DNA of 64,000 nt. It comes from Chrysopilus asiliformis (Eukaryota; Arthropoda; Insecta; Diptera; Rhagionidae). The stretch lies in the NCBI GenBank assembly GCA_964034945.1, contig OZ035963.1, forward strand, positions 64,732,682 to 64,796,681, read 5' to 3'. The position numbers and the translations under genes are program-made. Shown piece after piece: positions 10,725-22,214 of this stretch (positions are counted from its first letter, which is position 1; every line of letters starts with the position of its first letter). The notes under the pieces were generated by a model that saw nothing but the letters and a program-made list of their open reading frames with translations, searched no databases and was not told where the DNA came from.

Positions 10725-11640
10725 ACTAACTCTTTTTACTTTCTTATACGTAGTATAATAAAGTATTGTGTTCATAAAAAATTTCGACCTCTTAATTTTG
10801 AAGCATTATTGGAACATTATTGCAAAAATGTCTTTCTGTCTGTCAATTTGTCAGTCTGTCTGTCAGTCTGTGTACAAGATTTATCAAAAACTAATAGAGA
10901 TAGAGCCATGAAATTTTACAGGCATGTCCTAAACCTGTAATTTTACAGGTTTAGTCCTGGATGGAACAATCCTCTCTTAGTGGAAATCTATTAACCCGAA
11001 AGTAACCAAAATGATGGCTTTTTACAAATCATAATATCGTTTTTTTGTTATTTACTCCGAAATTACGCGTTTTTCAGAAGTCTTGCACATAACAAAAGTT
11101 GGAGACAATAAAATTTTCTACATTTTTGTTCTTTTGTAGAACTCCGCATCTCAAGCCGTTATCGAGATATACCGCTATTTAAAAAAAATCAGTTTTTCGC
11201 GATTATCTTGAAAAATAGCGGGTTTTGGGTGGTTTAAAGTATGAGATGAATTGAAGAGAATAGCATTCCTGACAATTTTGTTTTTTACCGTTATTCGATA
11301 TCTTTTACCGTTATCGAGATATTGTCATTAAAAATTTTAAAAATATATTTTTGCAAATTGCTTACAAACTAACGGTGTTTCGGAAAAAAAACTGTAAAAA
11401 AAACTGAAATTAAAGATCTAAGAATACTCTACACTTTTGTATTTTACCCTAAATCGATACCTTTTACTGTTATCGAGATATTTCAGATCTTGTAAAATAA
11501 AAATTCATATTTTTATGTAAACGAATATTTTATTCGTCAGGTAAATTGTGCAGAAACGTAGATTTTGTGTAAGAAAGTCATATGCTGTTCACATCAGATT
11601 TTTTTTTAGTTTTGGAAGCATTTGATTGTCAATTTGTCAA
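10725..11640 (+). repeat. Family A dispersed repeat, near-complete
   Basis: Runs from ACTTTCTTATACGTAG through a short CTGTCTGTCA microsatellite slot (10830-10875), the AAATTTTACAGGCATGT block, AGTAACCAAAATGATGG, several CCGTTATCGAGATAT words and finally GTAAGAAAGTCATATGC. The order matches the inverted copy at 42710-44310, where the slot has expanded to more than 600 bp. Confidence 0.75.
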
Positions 11641-11649
11641 TTTTATTTT

Positions 11650-13120
11650 GTGCTAAACTGAATAAAATTCCTAAATTCAACAAACAAATAAGTTCAATAA
11701 AACTTGAATTTTTCCACAATTTCCATTCATCATTTCCACATTGAAATACACGTAAATTACCAAAAATGACCGATCGCGGAAGCGAAATGGGTCAAGGCCA
11801 AAACGCTTAGCACGGTTCAGTAATAAAAATTCCAAAATTTCACATCGTGTCCATATGGTCCAAAAAAAAAAAGAAGAAATAAATACCTGAAGTATACTTG
11901 AACCCATAAATTAAGTATACCTACACCAACCCCTACATCCTCACCCATCCGTCCGACGGTCTGGCATACAAACTTCCTCGTATCGGAAGGTAAACAATGG
12001 AAAATGTTATCCAAGCAAATCGACACGGTCAGCTAATTTTTCCCAACGTGAATTTGAAATTATGTTCAACATGAGATTCGTCAAAAAAACGTGTGCAGTG
12101 CATATGCGTGACATCCACGAATAGTGAAGCTTCCGGTTTCCGATTGTTGTCCGTGCGATGCTGAAATGAATACCGTGGAGAGTGATAGGGGAGCTTTCAT
12201 CATCAATCGGAATGACAAATTATGTCAAAAATTGACGTTTATTTAGCACAAGCGAGGAGGGCGTGGAAGGGAAATGAAATTTTTTTTTTAAATTAAAAAT
12301 TCAATTGTAGTACAGATTCAGAAGCCATGAATTCCATTTACCTCAAGCAATCATAAATTATCGGTACTTGAATATTGTGTATCCTTGAACACTTCAACCA
12401 CACGTCAGATTTTGACGTTTACATTGAATACGTCAAACTGACAGCTGGAAGCCATCGCACAGAACCACTAAAAAAAACTTGCGCCTGGTGGAAGCTAGAA
12501 AACAAGGTTCCTCTATGGTGGGAACAAAAGCACGAGTTGAAAATTACTTTCTTGGGCGATTTGCATCTTGGAATTTTCCACGGATTTTAAGTAAAACAAA
12601 ACACTTTCCCATTTTTCATGCGTCTGATCAAAGTGTTATTTATTCCTCTTGTTTTTAGGTGATTTCACACTTAAATGTATTCTCACGTGGCAAATATTCC
12701 TGACTCACTTTTGGCATAATTTGGAAATTTTTTCATACTCGCAAATCCTCAATCCGTTTTGGCCCATTTCAAACGCTGACGTTTGAAGCACTTAATGTTG
12801 ACATTTAGCGAGGGATCACTAGAGTGTCTGACACTGTGTCTGTTTCGCAATCGAGTTCTATTTTTGAATAAATTTTCAGAGTAATTAACGTAATTGCTTT
12901 TCAGCTAATTTGCCTAATAACACGGCTGGAAAACATCAAACTTTTTGCATTAATTGAAAAGCGTTTGGGAAAAAATAGTTTAAACTATGAAAACATTCAA
13001 AATACTTCCGAAAATAGATTGAAAAAAAAATTGGGTAAAATTCAATAGGAAAATTAAGCGAAAAACGATTTTGTGGTAATTTTTAGCATTGTTAACTTAT
13101 TTTTTATATTATACTAGCCT
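11650..13120. other. No gene recognised
   Basis: AT-rich sequence without an identifiable repeat family or coding exon. TTGACGTTT words recur (about 12232, 12410 and 12778) but make no clear structure. Confidence 0.45.
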
Positions 13121-13124
13121 GCAA

Positions 13125-13245
13125 ACTAGCTGTTTCCGGATTAAAGTTTTTGGTATAGTTTTAGAATACCAAAAAAAAAACGGAAAGAAGTTAAAAACTT
13201 TTGAGGAAAATCTTATCCTTGCAGGACCTTCCGTTTCATTCTAAC
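13125..13245 (-). repeat. Family C terminal fragment
   Basis: Begins with the inverted family C end (ACTAGCCTGCAAACTAGCTG, then AAAACGGAAAGAAGTTAAAA) and runs to TTATCCTTGCAGGACCTTCC. It is broken by the MITE F insertion from 13249 and resumes at about 13630-13755 (TTATCCTTACAGAACC, ATTCGTAATCAGCGACC). Confidence 0.65.
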
Positions 13246-13248
13246 ATC

Positions 13249-13469
13249 TAAAGCCCAATTCAGACTAAAGCCCAATTCAGACTAAAGCCCAATTCAGACT
13301 AAAGCCCAATTCAGACTAAAGCCCAATTCAGACTAAAGCACAATTCAGACTAAAGCCCAATTCAGACTAAAGCCCAATTCAGACTAAAGTCCAATTCAGA
13401 CTAAAGCCCAATTCAGATTAAAGCTCAATTCAGACTAAAACCCAATTCAGACTAAAACCCAATTCAGAC
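13249..13469. repeat. 17-bp satellite derived from a MITE terminus (13 units)
   Basis: Thirteen contiguous copies of TAAAGCCCAATTCAGAC fill exactly 221 bp. Units 6 and 9 to 13 carry single or few substitutions, the others are identical. The unit is the terminal sequence of MITE F (single copy at 21421 and, inverted, at the right end near 13610-13625). Confidence 0.95.
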
Positions 13470-13623
13470 TAACGATTGCGATAACGATTCCGATTGAGCT
13501 TCCTCGACCAATGAGATCAAAGCTTTCATGTCCCTATCGTTTGGTGTCCCTATCGTTGAAAGCTTTGATCTCATTTGTTCAGAAGCTTCAATCGTAATCG
13601 CAATCGTTAATCTGAATTGGGTT
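13249..13623. mobile_element. MITE F, copy 1, with amplified left terminus
   Basis: Downstream of the 13 terminal units the element continues AACGATTGCGATAACGATT, then a near-palindromic core (GAGATCAAAGCTTTCA / TGAAAGCTTTGATCTCA), and closes with AATCGTTAATCTGAATTGGG at the right. A TA follows at 624-625 past 13000. The core matches copy 2 (21421-21730). It is inserted into family C sequence that resumes after 13630. Confidence 0.75.
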
Positions 13624-14099
13624 TAATGACAATTGTTCCAGGAAAAACCGGGAAAAAGGATATTTGCATTATCCTTACAGAACCTTTCGTTTTGAATTTT
13701 GAAATTCTAACACCGGATTCGTAATCAGCGACCCCAAAAACCAGCGAGTGACACTTTTCAGCGTCCTAATGAGCAGGCGAAAATCAAGGTTTTAAAACCA
13801 CCAAACCCTCTTTATCCCAGGTTTACCCCCTCAGCGGTAAAATTCTGAAAAACCCCGCCTTAGTGAGCGCCTACGTGATGGATGGGACATACTGCGATCA
13901 TCTATGCCGAATTTCAGGTCAATCGGATCGGTCGTTTTCCCGCAAAAGAGTAACCTAGCGGAAAAACTAAGCTTTAGATTCACTCGCTTTTATTTCTAAA
14001 AATGGGGAAAAAAGTTATGAAGTAAACATGAGAAAAAAAGTTAAGAAACGTCAACCAAGTTTCAGTACCAAAGTCTAGTATAGACCATTTTCAGACCAA

Positions 14100-14225
14100 C
14101 AGACACCACCTTCCGTTATCCTTACAGATTTCGTAATGTCAGAATCGAAGTCAGCGATCCAAAAAACCCCAAGATGAAATTTTTTCCGGTAAATTTTAGC
14201 AAAAGGATAATCACGTTATCCTAAC
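14100..14225 (-). repeat. Family C fragment
   Basis: TTCCGTTATCCTTACAGATT, TCAGAATCG and ATAATCACGTTATCCTAACG mark one unit in the reverse orientation. Confidence 0.65.
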
Positions 14226-14226
14226 G

Positions 14227-14330
14227 TGGTGCCGCCAAAGGGGAGGGGATCTCATCCAAAATGTTAGTCCTGGACGCTGCGACGCAATTCGCATGACATC
14301 TGGACGTAAAATTGGTATCGTCTTGTTCGT
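14227..14330. repeat. Dispersed repeat J, copy 1
   Basis: CCTGGACGCTGCGA, TTCGCATGACATCTGGACGT and the flanking GCCGCCAAAGGGGA block reappear in inverted orientation at 15213-15325, about 900 bp away. Nature unknown. Confidence 0.6.
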
Positions 14331-14334
14331 TTAC

Positions 14335-15210
14335 CCACAATAGAAACTACAAAATTTCTGTTGCTGGATTGACGCCCAGACAGACAGATGCGAGGGGTCC
14401 TTGCGATTATTTCCTCTATTTTTTCCATTTTATGAAGTTTTGTTTTCATAAAAAAATATTATTAGCTTTTCAGAAAGGTCCTTTTCTTTTAAGTTTCCTT
14501 AGTATCAAATCTGTGTTTCCTTAGTATCAAACCAGATCAACTAGAAAAAATTAATATTCCATCTCCAATCATCTCAAACTTGCCCTTTGCTGTGAAAATT
14601 GATCTTTTGTTAAAAACTATCCTTACTTCCTGATCCTCGTCATCGTCCTATTTTTCACAATTTGCGTAGTTTCTAACATTCTTCAAAACACCATACGGCA
14701 AACATTCTTAAAATTTATTGAGTTGTGAATTTCCAGCCGATCAGACACTTTAAAACCATTTTCCTACCCATTTATCGTCGCACTTTCCACCTCAAGAGGG
14801 CACCTGAACTCCACTCAAGTGGAAGCCGCCATCAGAAAATGAAGGAAAAGCATTTTCAAACGATGCGATGCTACGAAACAGCGAATAAAATCACAAAATT
14901 TGCGTCGATTAACGCCATATGAGGTGTTCCTGGAATCACTTAATAATATTCCCTTTTGATTTTCCACTCGCATTGTTCCATTTGCATACATTCAATCGGT
15001 TTTAAAGTCTCTTAGGCTATACAAGAGAATTTAAGGAAGAAAAAAGAACCAAACACATTCCTTGCCATATACCACTTGCACACCACTTGAGTGGGTAAAA
15101 TAAAAAGGAAGCTTTCAATAGAAATTGGCCGTTTATGACCGTGGATTGAGTGCTCATTCAGTTTATTCGATGGTGTCCTTAATTTCGGTTGCTAAGTGAA
15201 CATAAAAAAT
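14335..15210. other. No gene recognised
   Basis: AT-rich spacer between the two inverted copies of repeat J; nothing recognisable inside. Confidence 0.4.
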
Positions 15211-15212
15211 CC

Positions 15213-15325
15213 CATTGTATACCAGTTTTACGTCCAGATGGCATGCGAATGGCATCGCAGCGTCCAGGAATTCGCAGCGTCCAGGCGTCCAACAATTTGG
15301 ATGATATCCCCTTTGGCGGCATTGA
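15213..15325. repeat. Dispersed repeat J, copy 2 (inverted)
   Basis: ACGTCCAGATGGCATGCGAA, TCGCAGCGTCCAGG (partly duplicated within the copy) and CCCCTTTGGCGGC match copy 1 in reverse complement. Confidence 0.6.
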
Positions 15326-15329
15326 CTCT

Positions 15330-16825
15330 ATCTGACAATCATCCCCATTGGCGGGTAATCCCCACAGAAAAAGAAAAATCCTGTGGCATTGGAAGCGAAA
15401 TGGGATCCCATTGGAACTCATTTGGAATACCCTGTGGTGCAACGCGAATCTCGGGAGAACGACATGCAATCCCCAATGGACGCCGACTGCTGTTCGTTTT
15501 TGTGTTCAGGTCACGTTGAACCTCATTTTTCTTTGTGGAGCTCCTCAAATGTCACCCCAGGGAACCGCAAATGCCGCCACCATCGCCGCATTTTGCACGA
15601 AACTGACTGACATATCAATAGTGCACCACCTCGATTCCAATTCAAATTCACGTCCATCCGATCCGACTACTACACGTTGGTTTTGGTTTCGCGGGAACGT
15701 AGATAGAACGAGGTGCTCCAGCCTTGGAATAGAGAAACCGCGGGGGGGTGGGGCGCTGCCACCGTCGCAAATCTACTTCGGTTTTGTATGCAAATTCGGA
15801 TTGAATATCATTTTTAACTTTAATTCTTTTGTACTCTTCAGCTTGACGTCACACGCCACCACAATCGCTGTGCCGGCATCAGACCAGAATAAAACCGAAT
15901 CGTAGTTATCCAAAGAGGAGCGGGGGCGACGGTGGCGGTGGTAAAAGTGGCGAATCCCAAACGAACCCGACTTTTGCGAAAGCAAAACGAGGCCAGAACC
16001 CGATTTAGCCCAACCCATCCCTTGGCATCCCACTGGAATCCACGTTGAAAATGATATGAACCCGAAACTGTATAGAAACCGCAATCGATGTCAAGTGAGG
16101 TAAGAAACCGCCAGCACAAAGCCCAACATAAACAACTGGAGAGCTGCCAAGCCACCCCAAAAGTAGAGTAAAAAAAAACCAAACGCAGCATAAATTGTTG
16201 TGGAAACCTGGAAAACTATGCAAAACCCATCAGAGACGAAGTAAATGCGAACGGGACGAGGTCGAATCGCGGTTTCTGGAGTGCGTGCGTGTGTTGAAAT
16301 TCAATAAAAAAAATTGTCACCATTAGCAAATTTTCTTAACGTTTTTTTCTTAGTGGAAAAAATCTATGCAAATCAAGAAGGCAATAAACAATAAAGTCAA
16401 GCATTCACTTTTAAATACTCCTTGCCCTTCCCCGCTTCAACCAAGCATGGTGGTATCATCACAACTTCTTACCTTTTATTCGATACAAAAAATGACAGCG
16501 AGTTTAATTTCACGAGCCAAGAATCACCCAAATTGGGGGGACGATCGTTGCGGATGACATCATTGAAGTGATCGTCTTCAACGGGCCATTTAAGGTCGTC
16601 TCGTAGCACCTACTCGGGGAAAATTGCTTCGCTGCGAAAGGAAATTTGAAGAAATTGAGACTGTTTGTCATGGGATATGCTGGCCCAAGAAGTTTTGAAT
16701 GATTTGAAACACTATCAAGGGCCGGTTTTTTTTTTTTTAAATTGCAGATTTTTGACATCTTTTTTTAAACAAGAAAAATTTTTTTAGAAATTAGGACACA
16801 AAAATGAACTACACTAGGGTGTTTT
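15330..16825. other. No gene recognised; GC-richer block at 15.3-16.3 kb
   Basis: A 185-codon frame (15348-15905, plus) overlaps open frames of 103 and 117 codons on the minus strand. None has a recognisable motif, so I do not call a gene. From about 16797 the text ATGAACTACACTAGGGTG belongs to family B (compare 34677) and leads into the microsatellite. Confidence 0.4.
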
Positions 16826-16839
16826 GAATGACAAAATGT

Positions 16840-16860
16840 TTTGAGTCCGTCTGTCTGTCG

Positions 16861-16920
<60 letters not shown>

Positions 16921-17775
16921 GACTGTCGGTCTGTCTGTCTGTCCGTCCGTCAGTCTGTCAGTTCGTCTGTCTGTCTGTCTGTCTGTCTCTCTGTCTGTCT
17001 GTTCATCTGTCTGTCCGTCTGTCTGTCCGTCTGTCTGTCCGTCTGTCTGTCTGTTCGTGTCTGTCTGTTCGTCTGTCTGTCTGTTCGTCTGTCTGTCCGT
17101 CTGTCTGTCTGTTCGTCTTTCTGTCCGTCTGTCTGTCCGTCTGTCTGTCTGTTCACCTGTCTGTCCGTCTGTCTGTCTGTCCGTCTGTCTCTCTGTCTGT
17201 CTGTCTGTCCGTCTGTCTGTTCGTCTGTCTGTCTGTTCGTCTGTCTGTCCGTCTGTCTGTCTGTTCGTCTTTCTGTCCGTCTGTCTGTCCGTCTGTCTGT
17301 CTGTTCATCTGTCTCTCTGTCTGTCTGTCCGTCTGTCTGTCCGTCTGTTTGTCCGTCTGTCTGCTCATCTGTCTGTCCGTCTGTCTGTCCGTCTGTCTGT
17401 CCGTCTGTCTGTCCGTCTGTCTGTCCGTCTGTCTATCCGTCTGTCTGTCTGTCCGTCTGTCTGTCCGTCTGTCTGTCCGTTTGTCTGTCCATTTGTCTAT
17501 CCGTCTGTCTGTCCGTCTGTCTGTCCGCCTGTCTGCCCGGTTGTCCGTATATCCGTCCGTCTATCCGTCCGTCCGTCCGTCCGTCCGTCCGTCCGTCCGT
17601 CCGTCTGTCTGTCGATCAATCTGTCGGTCTGTCTGTCGGTCTGTCTGTCGGTCTGTCTGTCAGTCCGTCTGTCTGTATGTCAGCGTGTTTTTCCGTCTGT
17701 CAGTCAATCTGTCCGTTCGTCTGTCTCTCCGTCTGTCTGTCCGTCCGTCTGTCGGTCTGTGAGTCTGTCTACCGT
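16840..17775. repeat. CTGT/CCGT microsatellite array (~0.94 kb) in a family B context
   Basis: A near-continuous tetranucleotide array of CTGT and CCGT with scattered GTTC, CATC and CGGT variants. The 4-bp period leaves frames open on both strands, producing meaningless Cys/Leu/Ser/Val or Arg/Gln/Thr/Asp polymers of over 300 codons. The variant pattern repeats with a 152-bp period (the GTTCGTCTTTC word at 17111 and 17263), showing segmental duplication inside the array. The left flank is family B; the right flank is not. Confidence 0.9.
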
Positions 17776-17779
17776 AGCA

Positions 17780-19440
17780 AAAAAAAAGCCTGATGTCGAA
17801 ATTACTTAACTATACCGACGAATGTTAAATGGATTTTTGTGTCAATTCTTACAAATTCTTCAATTATGTAGAAATCTTTTGAAATTATGACCAAAATTCA
17901 TACAGCTTCTATCTTAATTTTGGAATTACCCCTCAAATGGCAAATATCTTAAGGCGTTTTTCCGTTAAGTTTTTCACACGTGAGAGCAACGAAAAAAAAT
18001 CGCCCATTACAGAATTGTTTCCACCCAAAGAACAAAAAAAAAGATCACCAACAAAATAAAATGGGTGACCTTTTGTATATTTAATAAAAACATTTTTTTA
18101 GGTTTTAATCAACCCACTTTGGTGAAAATCCTCCTTTATGACCCAGAAACACATCAATGCAGAAATTTAGCGACCCAAATACGTTTGTTGCTTGGAATCA
18201 TGTACGATTTTGAGCTTCTTTTTCGGAAATCTTTCTGACAAATACACACCAGAAGAATAAGATAATCCCAAATAGAAAATTCAAATGAAAAAAAATACAC
18301 AGAAATGGAATATATTCGACTTCCCGAGTGATTCCCGCCGTCGCCACAGCGTCCCAGTCAGTGAAATTGCATGGAATGGAATATTTGGAAAAAATCACCA
18401 AAAGTCCAAATCACAAAATCTAATATATTTGTACCACTTTCGGTGGCACAATCGCCAAAAGCTCATGCAGAGAATCAAAAAAAAAACTACAACAACTTTG
18501 GGCGGCTCAGGTAGATTCGTCTAACATAAGACTAGGTGGGAAGTTGGCAAAAAAAAAATATCCGCTCTTGGTAGAAAAAAAGCCTAAACTGGCACAAAAG
18601 TCCACTCCATAGAAGTGTCTTAGCAGTGGCGTCACTACACATCATCAAAGTTGAACAACCTTCCGCTTAGGGGGGCCTGCCTCACCTTAATCCCCCTTCT
18701 ACCTGTTGTGACCAACCGACGTCTATGAATTTTTGATTTGCAACTCTCTGACAAAAAAAAATTTGACATAAGAAGAAATAAAACACAATTTCTTGCCGCA
18801 AGTAATCTCAGCTTCTTTAAGACGTACTGCGGCTGCTTCTGGGATGCCTTTATGGTTTTCGCTGTTGCAGAAATCTTTCTCACCTCTGACGTATTGCGAC
18901 GCGTTTTTAGTATTATTAGGTTTTTTGTCTGTTTCTCAACTTACGTACAGTCTTGGACAATTTTGCAGGAGAGAAAGCGTGTAGGCACTTCCAATTGCGA
19001 ACGTCATCGGGGACCGTAATGCCAAGGTAACCACAAAAAAGCTACGCGCGCGCTCCTGTTTGAAATGAATTTCCATAATCGACTGACAGTTATTGCTACA
19101 CCAGTTTTAAGTGCAATTACGGTCTTAAATGATATAAAATTGTGCTTTTTTTATTTCACTATTGCTGATAGTAGAAAGAGATGAGTTGTAATTGGGCGGA
19201 AATTCGCTAAAAAAAGCAGAGAGCAGAAACTGAGAGTTGTTGAGAGAAAAGAGAGAGGAGAAACTGAGAGGAGAGAGCAGACATTTTTTTTTCAATTTTC
19301 CATTGTTTCAATTAAAATTAATTTCAGCTGATGATGCCTGCTCTAGGCTATCTAACTGAATTTGGATTTCCTAGATTTTGACTTAATCACACTTTTAGCC
19401 GGGCGAAGCTGCGTCCAAATTCTAGGTATTAAAACAAATT
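17780..19440. other. No gene recognised
   Basis: AT-rich sequence with a purine-rich GAGA stretch at about 19205-19285. No coding exon or repeat family identified. Confidence 0.45.
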
Positions 19441-19463
19441 ACGCCGCAGGTGAAAAATTTTAA

Positions 19464-19745
19464 ATGTCTAGTCAAATACACCCTCTCCCTAGACCCTCTC
19501 GTGCAGCTGCACGCGCGCACGACTTCTTCCTTGAGTCTCCGCGTTTTCGTACAGTAAAGTTTAGGGGTTCCTTCATCCCGCAAACAACAAAACTTTGGAA
19601 CGATTTACCGTCCGATGTGTTCCCTCCGGACTATCACCTGCAGAAGTTCAATGAGAACATAAACCGACATCTCCTTTCGTTCTTCTGACCATCCTGAGCT
19701 GTGCTTCTTCCCTTAAGCGCTGGCTGGAACTATTAAAAAAAACCC
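19464..19745 (+). pseudogene. LINE (non-LTR retrotransposon) 3' end, 5'-truncated
   Basis: The 74-codon frame 19464-19688 ends in the typical C-terminal tail of insect non-LTR reverse-transcriptase ORF2 proteins: a TTKLWNDLPSDVFP segment followed by LQKFNENINRHLL and the stop. It lacks all catalytic RT and endonuclease domains, so it is a dead 5'-truncated copy. The short 3' UTR (CATCCTGAGCTGTGCTTC and a poly-A-like run) is shared with the copy split at 40498-41010. The clade is not resolved; Jockey-like is my guess. Confidence 0.75.
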
Positions 19746-19749
19746 TCAA

Positions 19750-21020
19750 ATTTACCTAACCGTTCTTTTTAGTATTTTTTGCAAATCCCGCCTCTGCCCA
19801 TCACTTTTCTCAACAGAGTATCATTTATAAATTTGATCCAAAGAATTGCTACCTTATGGATTCTATCGAAAGCATAAAAAATAAATTTAAAATCTCTCCA
19901 GTTCGCAGTAGTAAACTAAAAAAATGATCATACTAAATTTTTTCTTTAATTCCAACAAAAAGTAAAACAATTATTTCTGAAACAATACAAGTTACAATTG
20001 TTGTTGTTTTTTTTATAGAAACAGAAAAACTACAAATTGTCCACTGTTGGAAACCTCCAAAAAACAAAAAACTTGGAAGGAAACCCACAAAAATCTCGAC
20101 TGAGCTCAGAAAGCGAAATACGGAGGCTGATTGTCACAGATATTGAGAAATTCGACTGTGATCCACAAAAAAATATCTCTTTGCGACCTCCCCTTCCCAT
20201 AAATCCACTTACCTGTTTTTTTCACGGGGATTGATGGCAACATTTAGTTAGCTTCAACGAATCGTGAGGTTATGCCTTTTCAGCTGTCACCGAAATCATG
20301 TTCGCGAAAGTTTTTTTTTCTTTTCGGTCGAATTCTTGTACGGTCCGTTGTTTTCGCATTTACTTGGATGACATAAAAATTGGGCACGATGACTGTACGG
20401 ATCGTTACAATAAAACTCAGCTGACATCTTGGCCATAGTTGAGGATCCGTGAAATTTAACAATCTTCGGTGGCGATCGATGACGAACCTTTTTAGGAATT
20501 AAAATTCGGAGGCGATTTTAAGGCAATTCCGAGGGAATAATGTTGCCAAACAAAGTCAGTCAACAAGACAGTCAAACAAGACAGTAGGCGATTTTGTAAG
20601 CAAGGGTTTTACAATGGGATTTCTGGAAATAAAAAGAAGTGGAAACAATGAGTGCCCTTAAAGTTTCGGAATAATCCAGAAGTGCCCCCAAATGGCAGAA
20701 GATTTCTTGGACAAAAACGATCGCTAGTGGAAATGATTGATCAGATGAATGCAATATCATTCAATGTTGTCTTGTTCAAAGCTGCCAGTTGAAATTTTGT
20801 GGAGTTGCCAACACCGATTTTTTTTTAAATTTTATAGTTTCAAGTTTTTAAACGATTTGGTAAGATAACTTTTTTGGTGTTATTTTGACTTTTGAAGTGA
20901 CCAATCGTCTGTGCATTTCAGACCAAATTACCCCCCCCCCTCCCACCCCCCACCTCCCCTTTCCGTACAGAAATGGTTGCCTAAATTTTACATAGAACAT
21001 TTTAATATGGGTTTCGAGGC
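19750..21020. other. No gene recognised
   Basis: AT-rich spacer; a C-homopolymer/C-rich tract lies at about 20932-20960. Confidence 0.45.
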
Positions 21021-21022
21021 GT

Positions 21023-21230
21023 GAAAATCGTAGCGAGAACCGAAAATCTCGATCTATGATAGAAAATTCGAAGAACGGAAAATCGTAGCGAGAACCGAAA
21101 ATCTCGATCTATGATAGAAAATTCGAAGAACGAAAAATCGGGGCGAGAACCAAAAATCTCGATCTATGATAGAAAATTCGAAGAACGGAAAATCGTAGCG
21201 AGAACCGAAAATCTCGATCTATGACAGAAA
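21023..21230. repeat. 55-bp tandem repeat, about 3.8 copies
   Basis: Unit starts at 21023, 21078, 21133 and 21188, each with GCGAGAACC(G/A)AAAATCTCG and TCTATGATAGAAAATTCG. Unit 3 differs at the start (GGGGCGAG). The last unit stops before the AATTCGAAGAACG part. Confidence 0.9.
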
Positions 21231-21420
21231 ATTATTGGCTATGGGAATAAGTTCTTAGCGATTGTGAATAGATGTCGCTAGCCGCTCCACATGCACGCGT
21301 CCCCATCCGCTATTACTTGACTTTGGAAGGTGTATGTGTGAGCTGTCAAACTTAGTATGTGACATTTGTTGGTAGCGTAAACAACTATTATTTTTCTCTT
21401 GCTGAAAGTTTTTTGCCGAG

Positions 21421-21730
21421 TAAAGCCCAATTCAGACTAACGATTGCGATTACGATTGAGCTTCCTCGGCCAATGAGATCAAAGCTTTCATTTTCCTATC
21501 TTTGAAAGCTTTGATCTCATTGGTCGAGAAGCTTCAATCGCAATCGTTACCCGGCCTTTACACGCGACTGTAAAGTCTGTCAGTAGCACAGACTTCAAAT
21601 GTTAAATTACTGACAACGAATTAAAAGACATTTAGCGAACTGGCAGTCAGTGCATTTACACGAGACTGTGTCAGCGACTGTGTCAGCTCTACATACGCGT
21701 GTAAGAGCCGGGTTAGTCTGAACTGAGCTT
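21421..21730. mobile_element. MITE F, copy 2, split by a nested MITE G
   Basis: Begins TA-AAGCCCAATTCAGACTAACG with a single terminal unit, has the same palindromic core as copy 1, and reaches AATCGTTA at 21549, where MITE G interrupts. It resumes TTAGTCTGAACTGAGC (21713-21728). The last bases form part of the TTAA target of family E copy 2. Confidence 0.75.
21550..21712. mobile_element. MITE G, PIF/Harbinger-like, nested in MITE F
   Basis: Termini CCCGGCCTTTACACGCG and CGCGTGTAAGAGCCGGG are inverted; the 3-bp flanks TTA (21547-21549 and 21713-21715) match. A 3-bp TWA duplication is the PIF/Harbinger hallmark. The interior has repeated CGACTGTGTCAG words and no coding capacity. Confidence 0.7.
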
Positions 21731-21732
21731 AA

Positions 21733-22207
21733 GGGCGCCGCTCCACATGAGAGTAAATGCCGGCGAGAACCTCTCGATAGCAGCTACTCGCAAATGGACA
21801 CGTCTCTGAGAGTCGCTCGCAGAAACTCGCAAAAACTCGCGAGCTAGTTTCTGTGAGCTAGTTTCTGTGAGCTAGTTTCTGCGAGCTAGTTTCTGCGAGC
21901 TAGTTTCTGCGAGCTAGTTTCTGCGAGCTGTCAAAAGTGATTCTACTCTCTAGTCGACACGCACCCACTGAACTCTCGGGGAGTTGCTCGCCAGATACGA
22001 ACGACGTTTGAATTTTGCTAGTAGCTCTCGAGAACTCGCCAAAGCAAGATGTCAAAAAAATCAAGATATTGATCTTGAAAAGAGAAAAATCGCCGAAATT
22101 AACTCTCAAATGAACAACCTCCTACGAGTTACTCTCGAGAGTTTTTGAGAGTTACTCGCGTATTTACTCTCACGTGAATACGCGAGTAACTCTCATACGC
22201 GATCACC
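21733..22207. mobile_element. Family E MITE, copy 2, with a 14-bp internal array
   Basis: Flanked by TTAA at 21729-21732 and 22208-22211. It is the reverse complement of copy 1 (3828-4211) but longer. Extra length comes from about six tandem copies of GAGCTAGTTTCTGC (14 bp) at 21840-21925 where copy 1 has one. The right end also carries a duplicated CACGTGAATACGCGAGTAAC block. Confidence 0.75.
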
Positions 22208-22214
22208 TTAAGGG

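Noticed and set aside
15348..15905. 185-codon frame as a gene
   Set aside because: No recognisable domain, opposed by long minus-strand frames, no splice signals supporting it.
16828..17809. Open frames of over 300 codons rich in Cys, Leu, Ser and Val
   Set aside because: They are translations of a CTGT/CCGT microsatellite; open frames exist on both strands and in several phases, with no start context, domain or unique sequence.
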